Assembly: GCF_052156535.1 (NCBI RefSeq)
Contig: NZ_JBQKUP010000038.1
Coordinates: 1 to 64,000 of the forward strand
Length of the DNA: 64,000 nt
Origin: Nitrospira_E sp052156535
GTDB taxonomy: Bacteria > Nitrospirota > Nitrospiria > Nitrospirales > UBA8639
Direction of reading: 5' to 3'
Shown here: positions 27,291 through 35,692 of the stretch, piece by piece
Layout: each line of letters opens with the position of its first letter
How positions within the stretch are numbered: the first letter of the stretch is position 1
The notes under the pieces: model-generated
The model's input: the letters and a program-made list of their open reading frames with translations, nothing else
The model's database searches: none
What the model was told of the DNA's origin: nothing
Translations under genes and position numbers: made by a program

Positions 27291-27818
27291 ATGAAATCCA
27301 CGATACCGCCTACCGATCCTTCCCTGTTTAATGGCTCCTTTCAACAGTCATCTGCGTGGCTGGCCAAAGCGTTGGAAGCCGACCTGACTCATTTCTGGAT
27401 GAAAGGCATCAAAGCCGTCCTGAGCCTATTAATTGTTACCATCCTCGTAGGGCTCGCTGGAGGCGTCCTGAGAATTTTCATGAATTTAGAAGCCCTTTTC
27501 ACGGAGCCCATTGAACACGTCTTTCGTCAACTCATCGTAGACACATTGATTATTCTTGCGATTGTCGAGGTGTTTAAAACCACCGTCACCTATTTTTCTG
27601 AGGGCCGAGTCAAAGTCACGTTTATTGTCGATACGATTCTCGTAGTCATGCTTACCGAAATTATCTCGAAATGGTTTTCGGAAGCCCATCTGGAGCAATG
27701 GATGATCCTGGGTGGAATATTAGTGGTATTGGCCATTATCCGGGTGGTCGCCGTTCAATGGTCACCGACGCGAGCCGAAAATACCCCGGAATGGGCACCA
27801 ACCCAAAAATCTCATTAA
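27291..27818 (+). CDS. PsiE-like phosphate-starvation-inducible membrane protein
   Basis: The protein has 175 residues from ATG 27291; ATG 27276 is possible but has no room for a ribosome site. A cytoplasmic N-terminus (about 35 residues) precedes four membrane segments: VLSLLIVTILVGLAGGVL, VDTLIILAIVEVFKTTVTYF, TFIVDTILVVMLTEIIS and WMILGGILVVLAIIRVVAV. The pattern and the central charged loop match the PsiE family, whose exact function is unknown. Being 4 bases after a CBS gene and near pst genes fits a phosphate-stress role. Confidence 0.75.
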   Translation: MKSTIPPTDPSLFNGSFQQSSAWLAKALEADLTHFWMKGIKAVLSLLIVTILVGLAGGVLRIFMNLEALFTEPIEHVFRQLIVDTLIILAIVEVFKTTVTYFSEGRVKVTFIVDTILVVMLTEIISKWFSEAHLEQWMILGGILVVLAIIRVVAVQWSPTRAENTPEWAPTQKSH

Positions 27819-28206
27819 TCTCACGCAAGCATAACATTTCCCACACCCTTCGCAACGGAATGAAAGTCTAAACTGCATCGCTATCCAGTCCTGTCGCAAC
27901 CTTGTAATCAAGCATTCGTTCAAGTAATGCCACAGGCACCATTTCGCCAATGCAAGGTAAGAGGCGAAAAATAAAGACAGCCCTTGAATCGTTCGTTGAA
28001 TCGCCTTACCCTACAGAACAAAACCACCTTCAGGCCACAATTCCGAATTCACCACACCGCGGAGCATGCGAGCCCATGCATCCACACCCTCTTTATACAA
28101 ATGAGAAGCACACCCTTTTTCCCCGAATCGTTGCCTCCGACGGTTGTTGGTTCCCACTTGATGACATAGTGGTCAATAGCACCGGTTTACCAAGACATTA
28201 TGAAAT
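27819..28206. other. Intergenic stretch without a convincing gene
   Basis: About 390 bases. A 97-codon frame from 27950 crosses this region and the repeat array that follows, but it has no ribosome site and no recognisable product, so I do not call it. Nothing else is seen before the array at 28207. Confidence 0.5.
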
Positions 28207-28255
28207 GTTACCGGCTGCTAACGATTCGGAAACTCCATGGTAACAGCACTCTGTC
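28207..28255 (+). promoter_or_regulatory. Extended Pho-box-like array before a small membrane gene
   Basis: Five units at an exact 11-bp period: GTTAC (28207), CTAAC (28218), GAAAC (28229), GTAAC (28240), and a weaker CTGTC (28251). Six bases separate units. It lies about 60 bases before the 51-residue membrane peptide at 28312, a position suited to transcriptional activation. Confidence 0.5.
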
Positions 28256-28311
28256 ATGATACTGAAAGAAGCAATCACCGATGACACACCACATTCAGCA
28301 GGAGACACACT

Positions 28312-28467
28312 ATGAAACTTATGGTCATTACTCTGGGTATACTGATACTCCTTCAGCCGCTCCTTTACGGCATTCGCACCCTTCTCCATCTTCCCAAACG
28401 CCCACGCCTGTGCTATCCGATTTTGCATGGACAGGGTCCGAAGGGGAAATTCTCCCTGGTAGCCTAA
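28312..28467 (+). CDS. Small membrane peptide, 51 residues
   Basis: The frame runs ATG to TAA with GGAGACACACT directly upstream, a sound ribosome site. The peptide begins MKLMVITLGILILLQPLLYG, a single membrane segment, followed by a basic cytoplasmic-type tail (LHLPKRPRLCYP) to residue 51. No family is recognised. It lies between the Pho-box-like array at 28207 and the second CBS gene, which suggests a small phosphate-stress regulator or transporter subunit; that is inference. Confidence 0.6.
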   Translation: MKLMVITLGILILLQPLLYGIRTLLHLPKRPRLCYPILHGQGPKGKFSLVA

Positions 28468-28540
28468 CCATCGATCTCAAGTAAGACGAGGAAATTCAAA
28501 TCTTCCTATTAATGAATGTGATAACAAAAGGAGCATACCT

Positions 28541-28924
28541 ATGATTCGAGTGGAAGAACTCATGAAACAGGATCTCGCGTCAGTGAATTGCGGGGACCTC
28601 GTATCTCTAGCAGCTACCTTGATGCGGATTCGCCACATCGGTAGCGTGTTCGTCAAACAAAACGGACATATTGTGGGCATCATCACCGAATCCGACATTG
28701 TCCGCAAAGTGGTCTCGGCCCACCGGTCGCCTGACCGAATCACGGTTGAAACTATTATGTCCGCTCCCGTGATCAGCATTGATCAAGACGCGCCGATATT
28801 CGAAGCGGCGGATTTGATGGATCGATCCGGCATCCGCCATCTGGCCGTCACCCACCAATATGCCATTGTCGGGATCGTGTCGGTTCGCGACCTCCTGCAC
28901 CCAGTGGCCATCGATGAATTCTAA
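28541..28924 (+). CDS. Tandem CBS-domain protein, copy 2
   Basis: The protein has 127 residues, the same length as copy 1 at 26903, and is clearly similar along its length (IRVEELMKQDLASV, GIITESDIVRKVVSAH, VETIMSAPVISIDQDA, GIVSVRDLLHPVAIDEF). AAAAGGAGCATACCT precedes the ATG. It is a stand-alone CBS pair that should bind an adenine nucleotide. It lies 73 bases after the 51-residue membrane peptide, so the two may be co-expressed. Confidence 0.88.
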   Translation: MIRVEELMKQDLASVNCGDLVSLAATLMRIRHIGSVFVKQNGHIVGIITESDIVRKVVSAHRSPDRITVETIMSAPVISIDQDAPIFEAADLMDRSGIRHLAVTHQYAIVGIVSVRDLLHPVAIDEF

Positions 28925-28966
28925 TATTCCCAACTGACACTGGTTCCACCCTCCAGGAATCACACA

Positions 28967-29194
28967 TTGAAGCCCGGCCAACACAAATGCGCAGGACTTT
29001 CAATCAGCCCCAACGGACCCACTCTCCGGGTGCAGGGCAAAGGGCGACACGACCGTACCGAATTTGTGGTGAATCTCCCTGAAGGCCGGGTGAAATTTGA
29101 GATGATCGGGATCGACAGCACTCAAATTGGTAGATCGACAATTGCGCTAGGAACGCTACACCACCGGCCTTTAGACTTCCTGCTTTGTGCCTAG
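28967..29194 (+). CDS. Possible small hypothetical protein
   Basis: A 75-codon frame starts at TTG 28967, with CCAGGAATCACACA upstream as a passable ribosome site. The product is hydrophilic, with no signal peptide or family I recognise. Central residues (TEFVVNLPEGRVKFEMIG) look protein-like. It could equally be a chance frame. Confidence 0.3.
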   Translation: MKPGQHKCAGLSISPNGPTLRVQGKGRHDRTEFVVNLPEGRVKFEMIGIDSTQIGRSTIALGTLHHRPLDFLLCA

Positions 29195-29392
29195 GTAATT
29201 CATGGAACCAGGGAGTAAACCGCGCCCCTTTTTGGGAATACGGGAGGATAGCGGGACTTTAAGATTAAATATTGGATTTCGTTTCCAACCTGGGCAGAGC
29301 TGACTTACAGCGGGCAGAAACCAGTACACTTAGTGGCTGCAAGCTGCAACAGTCCAACGGGATGGCCTTCTTGATTGATTTGTACGTAACCT

Positions 29393-29710
29393 CTATGCCT
29401 TGCTTTTTATATCTTTCAACTCCTTACGAAATTCATCCATTCCAGCATGTACTGCCTCTTGGATCGTCTCCTGAATGTCCTCCCACCCCTTCCGGGTCCC
29501 GGACACAATGTCTTGATATGTCTCAACGGTTCTTTCCTGCAGATCGTTCAAATCCTCTCCTTTTCGACGGACATAATCACGAATTTGACCACGTGATTCC
29601 CGCCCGGATTGCGGACATAACAAAAAGGTCGCCACGGTTCCAATGATTATCCCCGTGATAAACACACTGACCATTTTTACTGGTGCGGCATCTCTGTCAT
29701 ATTGTTTCAT
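29393..29710 (-). CDS. YtxH-domain membrane-anchored protein
   Basis: The protein has 105 residues, with CGAGGAAACTCC before the ATG. One membrane segment (VSVFITGIIIGTVATFLL) is followed by the CPQSGRESRGQIRDYVRRK block typical of YtxH proteins and then a long amphipathic helix to the end. Family members are linked to general stress, but their activity is unknown. It stands alone. Confidence 0.8.
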   Translation of the reverse strand: MKQYDRDAAPVKMVSVFITGIIIGTVATFLLCPQSGRESRGQIRDYVRRKGEDLNDLQERTVETYQDIVSGTRKGWEDIQETIQEAVHAGMDEFRKELKDIKSKA

Positions 29711-29926
29711 GGAGTTTCCTCGGTTAAATTTTAGTGGGTAAAAAAAGATCGGAATACAACATGCCCCGCTTGAACCATGGAACGGTTCGTACTGGAATCA
29801 TGTGATCTGTTCGATAATTATCATGAAGCAACTTTTCTGTGAACGGACAAATCCGGTCGGATCTTCGGGAAGAAGTCCAGAAGAGCACCCTCCGGAAAAA
29901 TGTCAGTCACAGAGAATCGTGAAGGG

Positions 29927-30139
29927 GTCTGTTGAAAAAAGCCACCAGCGGCGTTCTCGCCATTTTCCCGTGCTCACGTACTCAGCGTACGCTCCGCGCG
30001 AAAAAGCGGCTGCGGCCTTGCTGGACGGACCCTTCGGGAAGACTCAGGGCATGCTTTTTTGAACCGACCCGGAGCCTTTGATGAGTAATCTTATCCTGGG
30101 CAAATTTGCCCTTGAACATCTTTATTCCTCAACACTCCG
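29927..30139 (+). mobile_element. MITE-like element, copy A (213 bp)
   Basis: The left end is GGGTCTGTTGAA and the right end CTCAACACTCCG, imperfect inverted repeats. Flanks TGAAG (29922-29926) and TGTAG (30140-30144) match at 4 of 5 positions, as expected for an old 5-bp target duplication. It carries one CTTCGGGAAGACTCAGGGC module. No coding capacity. Confidence 0.75.
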
Positions 30140-30313
30140 TGTAGACATATCGATCTTCCCGGATGATACGTTGGGATGTATGTGAGTGTTCCGACAGCAG
30201 CCCTGTGACTGGTTTGAATTTTCAGAGACGAACGCTCAAGGGAAGACCTCTTGTGCAACAGACTTTCAAAACGGGAAGAAAACCGTCGCGGGATTGGACC
30301 GAATTCCCCCCGG

Positions 30314-30630
30314 TCAGTCTCCGGTCTTTGAAGTGCTGATTAGATCATAGGTGTTGATCATGGCTTGAGCGTCACGGATGTCGTGCATCATGCGGGCCGC
30401 ATTTCTCAAACGTCTATTTCCCCGTTGATAGGTTTTTCGGCTTTTCATCCCGGTTTTCGTCAAAGGAAAACGCGCTCGCATTTTTTACATCCCTTCCGCA
30501 CCTGATGTGGCACAGTGATCGGATCGATAGGACGACGGTCCAGTTCCTCCGACGCAAGGTCAATGTGTTCGTTCACAATCCGCTTCATGCCTTGAATGAA
30601 CGATTCTGAGCGGGAAGGTCGAAAAGACAT
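30314..30630 (-). pseudogene. Decayed CHAD-domain gene
   Basis: From ATG 30630 the frame gives MSFRPSRSESFIQGMKRIV and runs to VPHQVRKGCKK, then hits a stop because one A is missing from an A run near 30481-30486. Adding one base restores MRARFPL, then RRLRNAARMMHDIRDAQAM, which ends at 30314. These match the start of a CHAD domain (the VHxxRKxxKR and LRDAQ blocks). CHAD proteins bind polyphosphate granules. Only about a third of a usual CHAD domain (roughly 300 residues) remains. It lies between two MITE copies in a region of otherwise decayed DNA. Confidence 0.6.
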
Positions 30631-30701
30631 CTCCGTAACACCACCTAATCAAATAGAGGAGCAGATAAGATTAATTGCCACATAGGCACCAATCACTTCT
30701 A

Positions 30702-30916
30702 GGGTCTGTTGAAAAAAGCCGCCAGCGGCGTTCTCGCCATTTTTCCGTGCTCACGTACTCAGCGTACGCTCCGCGCGAAAAAACAGCTGCGGCCTTGCTG
30801 AACGGACCCTTCGGGAAGACTCAGGGCATGCTTTTTTGAACCGACCCGGAGCCTTTGATGAGAAATCTAATCCTGGGCAAGTTTGCCCTTGAAGATCTTT
30901 ATTATTCAACACTCCC
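30702..30916 (+). mobile_element. MITE-like element, copy B (215 bp)
   Basis: The left end is GGGTCTGTTGAA and the right end TTCAACACTCCC. It is nearly identical to copy A in the core, in the same orientation, 562 bases further on. It has one internal CTTCGGGAAG module. Flanks (CTTCTA and CTCCTA) show only a degenerate target duplication. Confidence 0.8.
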
Positions 30917-31348
30917 CTCCTAGTAAGACCAAATCTGAACTCGTGAATATACCCGATTTGAGATAACTGACCAGAGAAAGGTCTAAACCTGTATCATCAA
31001 AACAGAGCGCCGGGAAAACCTGCAAGGCCAATAGTAGAAGAGTGAGGGGGAGAAATGATCGATCGGCATCAAACATAAAGTATTAAATGAGATTTTCCCC
31101 AATCAGGAAAAGTATGCACTAAGGTCTAGTCAGTACAAACTGGTGTTTTCTTCGCTCAAGAAACCAGGATTTCCCCCACCAGGCGGAATTTCAGTTCGGA
31201 GTTATTACCCAAAAACCAGGGATATATACAGTTGTCATGAAGGTGTTTTCACTTTAGGGTGACATCAGATTTGCAACCGAATCTCCAATTTTATGTCTTT
31301 GGGAGTCCAACCCCCTACCCATGTGCTTAACGAGAGAAGAGGTGTGTT
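30917..31348. other. Intergenic stretch without a recognised gene
   Basis: About 430 AT-richer bases between MITE copy B and the zinc-ribbon gene. I see no open frame with a ribosome site and no recognisable RNA. It presumably contains the promoter of the gene at 31349. Confidence 0.5.
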
Positions 31349-31654
31349 ATGCCACAGACGACAAAAAAACCCACTCGTGATGACCATCCCATAGAGAGGG
31401 AAATTGCCCACATGATGAATCAATCGTCCTGCGATCGATGTGGAGGTCTCCTGATTAAGGGACATTGTTTGGATGTCGCCAACCCCGGAGGAGAATTATG
31501 GATCACCACCAAACACTGCATACAATGCGGCAATGTGATTGATCCGGTGATCTTAAAGAACCAGAAGGAAGTGTTGGATCCCCCTTCGCCAGCGGAGCGG
31601 GTGCCTCGTCCCCGGCCGACCTTTGGGGTGGCCCTCCAGAGACGGAACCGCTAA
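31349..31654 (+). CDS. Small zinc-ribbon protein, copy 1
   Basis: The protein has 101 residues. Two CxxC pairs, SCDRCGG (about 28-34) and KHCIQCGNVIDP (about 55-66), should bind one zinc ion. The tail is Pro/Arg-rich. It is a paralogue of the minus-strand gene at 56477, which shares CxRCGG and KHCIQCGxVIDPxIL with similar spacing. Function unknown. The ribosome site AGAAGAGGTG precedes ATG 31349. Confidence 0.7.
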   Translation: MPQTTKKPTRDDHPIEREIAHMMNQSSCDRCGGLLIKGHCLDVANPGGELWITTKHCIQCGNVIDPVILKNQKEVLDPPSPAERVPRPRPTFGVALQRRNR

Positions 31655-31746
31655 ATTCCAAACGCTCCTCAAACAGATTCCCAAGCAAGTTCGTTCAGCC
31701 CCGGCTACGACTCATCTCCCCCTCTTCCTGTTAAAGGGGGTACATC

Positions 31747-32148
31747 CTAACTTCGTGCGACTTTTTCCAGTTCCTCAATCACATTTTGACAGTCAAAACA
31801 GGTTTTTGCGAACGGTAAAGCCTTGAGGCGGGCATCACTGACCGGCTCTCCACATTCATTGCAAAACCCGTAGGCCCCTTCCCGAAGGCGGATCAAGGCT
31901 TCATCAAGGGTCACTCTCATCCGGTGACGGATTTCCAGTAAAGAAAGGAGTTGATCGGCTGAACTATCGCGGTAAGCCATATCCTGATCATCCATGGCCG
32001 GTTCCCCTCGCCACCGTTCCTGTTCTTCACGACGCTGGAGAATCAGATCATCAATTTGTTTTTGAACCTCATTTTTCTTCTCTAACAGCATTTGCCGTAG
32101 TCCTTCGTTGCGCCCTTCAGAAATAACTTCGTGAGCCATCTCCTTCAT
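31747..32148 (-). CDS. DksA/TraR-family C4 zinc-finger protein
   Basis: The protein has 133 residues from ATG 32148, chosen for the AAGGAG upstream (the longer frame to 32208 has none). A coiled-coil (about 10-85, LLEKKNEVQKQIDDLILQRR) is followed by the zinc finger CNEC-x17-CFDC (about 95-120). DksA-type proteins enter the RNA polymerase secondary channel and tune promoters with ppGpp. The coiled-coil tip was not checked for the Asp pair of true DksA, so a DksA-like paralogue is the safe call. Confidence 0.85.
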   Translation of the reverse strand: MKEMAHEVISEGRNEGLRQMLLEKKNEVQKQIDDLILQRREEQERWRGEPAMDDQDMAYRDSSADQLLSLLEIRHRMRVTLDEALIRLREGAYGFCNECGEPVSDARLKALPFAKTCFDCQNVIEELEKVARS

Positions 32149-32613
32149 AACGGTAACTCCTTGCTGGCATGAACATTGTGGTATTGCTAACGATACGTGC
32201 CGTCTCAACCCTATAATTCATCGCGCATAAAAAAACTTCACCGGAATGTAATGGTTTTCTGTTCATCCGAACACTGCAAGGAACCCTAGAATTACCCTGA
32301 TAATACACTTGAGGCTCCATGAGAATGCCTCCAGGTCCCGCTCATTCTTTTTCCCCCAAGGGTGATAAGAGACTGAAACTCGTGCAATATGAATATCCTT
32401 CCTGAGTCTGACTACATCCCATATGCAAATCACCCATGAATTCCACTGTAAATTCAGCCCGTCCATTAGCATAAATAGGACAGAGGCAAACACCGTTCTC
32501 CTGCCTGATTCACAAGACTCCTGTCGGGATCTTTCGTTATACCGGATAAGGGGTGTGAGAGCCGGGCCATGTTTCAGGCAACCCAATAGCCGAACCGGCA
32601 GGAAGGAGACAGG
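32149..32613. other. Intergenic stretch upstream of the DksA-like gene
   Basis: About 465 bases between two minus-strand genes. Long frames on the minus strand (for example 32263-32586) have no ribosome site or recognisable motif and overlap each other, so I call none. The segment should contain the DksA-like gene promoter. Confidence 0.5.
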
Positions 32614-34416
32614 TTATTGCATACGCCGGTTCAGATCATATGCCGCGCTGATTAAGGCCAAATGCGTCAGAGCTTGAGGAAAATTCCCCACATGCGCCAG
32701 GCCGGGACCTAAACCTTCGCCGAATAATCCAAGATGATTGGCATGGCCCAACATTTTATCAAACAGAAAGTGGGCCTTTTTGATATCTCCGGCGCGAGAT
32801 AAACACTCAATGTACCAAAACGTACACATCGAAAAACTTCCATTTTCCGTTGAAAGAGCACCCAGAGCTTGATTCTTTTCGCGATACCGATAGACAAGCG
32901 AATCTTCGACAAGATGGGATTCTATAGACTCCAGCGTCAGTAACCATCGGGGATCCGTCGGACTGACAAATTTGACTAATGGCATCACCAGACTTGACGC
33001 ATCCAAAATTTGACTGCCCTTAGATTGAACAAAGCATTTCAATTCTGAGTTCCAGAAGTCTTGCATCACTTCATGGTAAATTTCATCCCGAACCTGTTCC
33101 CACCGTTTGATCGGTCCAGGTAAGGACCGTTTTTTTGCCAACCGTATTCCACGATCCACGGCCACCCAACAGAACAAGCGGGAATACAAAAATTCACGAG
33201 GTTGCCCGCGAAATTCCCATACACCATGGTCCGGAACCTGCCAGTTTTCACAGACCCAATCGATCAGATGGGCGAGACTTTTCCAAAAATCATAGGAGAC
33301 TAGTCTCCCATATTTATTGGATAAGTAGACGGAATCCATGAGTGCCCCCAATCCATCGAGTTGAAGCTGTTCGTGGCCGGCATTGCCGATCCTGACCGGT
33401 GAGGATCCTTTATATCCACTCAAGTTTGGTAGGGTCTGTTCGGGTAGATCCGTACTACCATCGATCCGATACATGACCTGGAGAGGATGCTGTCCATTCA
33501 TATGGCTAAAGCGATCCTCCACCCATTCGTTAAAAGCCACGGCCTCTTGGATAAAACCCAGGCGCAAAAACGCATACACGGTAAAAGCGGCATCTCGTAT
33601 CCAGGTGTACCGATAATCCCAATTCCTTTCTCCACCGATGATTTCCGGAAGCCCAAATGTGGGGGAAGCCACAATCGCTCCGTTCGGACGGAAGGTCAAC
33701 AATTTCAGCATCAAAGCGGAACGATGGATGGTTTCTCGCCAGCGACCTTCATACCGGCAGGAGGCCAACCAGTTGTGCCAAAAATTCATCGTGGCTTTAA
33801 AGACGTCCGACACATCCTCCGGATTGGACGCGACAGACTGCTCACTATTGCCGGCATCCTCCAAAATGAAGGTGGCATGCTCCCCGGCTTTGAGGGTGAA
33901 TTGCGCAATGACATCCTGATCGTGCACATGTATAGGAATGGACGCGCGAAGTCGCAAGCGAGTCTGATCGGGACCATGGGAAATAAACACCACTTCTTTG
34001 TCATGATGCTGTTCAAGGGAATGAGTCGCGCTGGCATAATTAAACCTCGGGGCGCACCGCATGCAGTATTGCATTCGTCCCCGGACGGATTTCACACGAC
34101 GAATCACATTATGAATCTGCCCGGCCTCTTCAATAGGCATAAAGTCGGAAATTTCGCCCATCCCTTCTTCGGCAGACAATTGCGTCAAGAGAATGTTGGT
34201 GTCCGTCAAGTAAAGTTGCTTTCGTTGGCCGATATCACGTACGGCATGGATAGAAAATTCTCCACCACGCTGTTGGTCCAGCAAGGAGGCAAAAATGGTG
34301 GGGGAATCAAAACGTGGAAAACACATGAAATCGATCGAACCGTTCATCCCCACTAACGCCACCGTATGCAGATCCCCGATGACGCCATGGTGTTCGATAG
34401 GCGGATAACGTATCAA
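32614..34416 (-). CDS. Glycoside hydrolase family 15 protein
   Basis: About 600 residues from TTG 34416, preferred because GGGAGAGGACATCG lies directly upstream; the frame extends 13 codons further to 34455 without a ribosome site. The N-terminal beta-sandwich opens with GVIGDLHTVALVGMNGSIDF. The (alpha/alpha)6 barrel carries GGERNWDYRYTWIRDAAFTV, and HVGNFPQALTHLALISAAYD lies at the end. GH15 enzymes include glucoamylase and alpha,alpha-trehalase; this cytoplasmic bacterial type is often a trehalase or glucan hydrolase. No signal peptide. The enzyme stands alone, with no trehalose or glycogen genes nearby. Confidence 0.88.
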   Translation of the reverse strand: MIRYPPIEHHGVIGDLHTVALVGMNGSIDFMCFPRFDSPTIFASLLDQQRGGEFSIHAVRDIGQRKQLYLTDTNILLTQLSAEEGMGEISDFMPIEEAGQIHNVIRRVKSVRGRMQYCMRCAPRFNYASATHSLEQHHDKEVVFISHGPDQTRLRLRASIPIHVHDQDVIAQFTLKAGEHATFILEDAGNSEQSVASNPEDVSDVFKATMNFWHNWLASCRYEGRWRETIHRSALMLKLLTFRPNGAIVASPTFGLPEIIGGERNWDYRYTWIRDAAFTVYAFLRLGFIQEAVAFNEWVEDRFSHMNGQHPLQVMYRIDGSTDLPEQTLPNLSGYKGSSPVRIGNAGHEQLQLDGLGALMDSVYLSNKYGRLVSYDFWKSLAHLIDWVCENWQVPDHGVWEFRGQPREFLYSRLFCWVAVDRGIRLAKKRSLPGPIKRWEQVRDEIYHEVMQDFWNSELKCFVQSKGSQILDASSLVMPLVKFVSPTDPRWLLTLESIESHLVEDSLVYRYREKNQALGALSTENGSFSMCTFWYIECLSRAGDIKKAHFLFDKMLGHANHLGLFGEGLGPGLAHVGNFPQALTHLALISAAYDLNRRMQ

Positions 34417-34482
34417 CGATGTCCTCTCCCTTCTTCGAGCAAGCCTGATCCGCAATAATGCTCCATGCTGTGATGCCTGTCA

Positions 34483-34644
34483 TTAATGGATAGGCTTAGG
34501 ATAAGGAGCATTGTTCCGATGGAAAGAAGGCCTTAGGCCCAGCATAAGGTTTTCCCAATGTCCGCCACACATGGCCTTGGCTCGCCCCATTTGCCGAAAA
34601 CGTTTTAACTGCTCTTGCGTGATGACGATTCCTAGAATGATCAC
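34483..34644 (-). CDS. Possible short protein upstream of the GH15 gene
   Basis: A minus-strand frame ends with TAA at 34483. It reads IILGIVITQEQLKRFRQMG and continues with AKAMCGGHWENLMLGLRPSF. GTG 34644 gives 53 residues. The frame stays open a further dozen codons upstream (QGDGDVLVSGSG) without an ATG. The composition looks protein-like, but start and function are unclear. It ends 66 bases before the GH15 start on the same strand. A truncated gene is equally possible. Confidence 0.3.
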   Translation of the reverse strand: MIILGIVITQEQLKRFRQMGRAKAMCGGHWENLMLGLRPSFHRNNAPYPKPIH

Positions 34645-34839
34645 ATCAACGCCTGATCCGCTTACCAGAACATCTCCATCTCCCTGCTTTTATAATTCAA
34701 AAACCAGCTAATCAAAATTAAGATACTAACAGGGGAAAAATTTTTTCCCCACTGGGAAGAACCCTAGTCCTGGGAAATAATATTCCTCCCAGGGTCTTTG
34801 CCAGGTGCAGATGGATCATCTTTCTGATGTAATTCAGGC
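34645..34839. other. Upstream region of the phosphoesterase gene with inverted repeat
   Basis: The region includes an interrupted inverted repeat, CCTGGGA (34769-34775) and TCCCAGG (34787-34793), with an AT-rich centre. It could be an operator or a weak terminator-like hairpin. It lies about 47 bases before the phosphoesterase start. Confidence 0.3.
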
Positions 34840-35682
34840 ATGTCTTCGAAGCCCCTTTCTCAGAGTAGGCCCGTGGTCCGGTCTTCACAGGTCTCCAGTC
34901 CGGAATCCACGGATAACCATCTGGCCAAACAAGAATCAGTGTTGCGGATTGCGGCAGTGGGTGACCTGCATTGTTCTTATATTTCTCCGGAATTCTTACA
35001 ATCGGTCTGTAACGAAATGAAAGAACAAGCGGATGTGGTGGTGTTATGTGGCGATTTGACCCATCATGGCGATCCAGAGGAGGCGAATACCTTATTGAAG
35101 TGTCTACAAATTTTTTCCTGTCCCGTACTTGGAGTCCTGGGCAATCATGATCATGAACAAGGAAAGGCCGATATCATACGGGAGGTATTTGAAGAAGCCG
35201 GAATCATCATTCTTGATGGCACATTTCATACGGTCAACGGAGTCGACTTTATCGGTGTGAAAGGATTCGGAGGGGGTTTTGGGGAATATGCGTTGCAGCC
35301 ATGGGGTGAAGCAATCATGAAGGAATTCGTCCAGGAGACCCGACGGGAAGCTCGGAAATTTGAAAATGCCCTCAAACAATCCAAGAGTACTCAACGTGTG
35401 GCGATTTTACATTATGCCCCAATTCGGGAAACCGTTGAAGGGGAAGCCAAGGAAATTATCCCGTTTCTTGGGTCCAGCATGTTTGAAGAGATACTGATGC
35501 GCTATCCGGTAAATTTGTTGTTTCATGGGCATGCACATCATGGAAAGATGGAAGGAAGAACCAGGAATCACATACCCGTCTGGAATGTAGCAATGCCCCT
35601 GCTTCATCAGACGAATCCTGCCAGGATGCCATTTTTTGTGCATCCTCTCAAAGTTACAACCCCTGTCGATCATCATAAATGA
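34840..35682 (+). CDS. Calcineurin-type metallophosphoesterase
   Basis: The protein has 280 residues. After a 35-residue polar N-terminus come all metal-binding motifs: GDLH, CGDLTHHG, GNHDHE, LHYAP and HGHAHHG, so a binuclear metal site and hydrolase activity on a phosphoester are expected. Substrate unknown. No signal peptide is seen. The start (ATG 34840) could be later, since the first 30 residues are not conserved-looking. The next gene follows after 10 bases and is probably co-transcribed. Confidence 0.85.
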   Translation: MSSKPLSQSRPVVRSSQVSSPESTDNHLAKQESVLRIAAVGDLHCSYISPEFLQSVCNEMKEQADVVVLCGDLTHHGDPEEANTLLKCLQIFSCPVLGVLGNHDHEQGKADIIREVFEEAGIIILDGTFHTVNGVDFIGVKGFGGGFGEYALQPWGEAIMKEFVQETRREARKFENALKQSKSTQRVAILHYAPIRETVEGEAKEIIPFLGSSMFEEILMRYPVNLLFHGHAHHGKMEGRTRNHIPVWNVAMPLLHQTNPARMPFFVHPLKVTTPVDHHK

Positions 35683-35692
35683 GATCTAATCG

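Noticed and set aside
29802..30062. 86-codon frame across MITE copy A
   Set aside because: It consists mostly of the repeat itself and breaks in the other copies, so it is not a gene.
29927..30916. The two MITE copies and intervening DNA as one composite transposon
   Set aside because: The copies have their own flanking duplications and lie in direct orientation around decayed DNA; no transposase is present.
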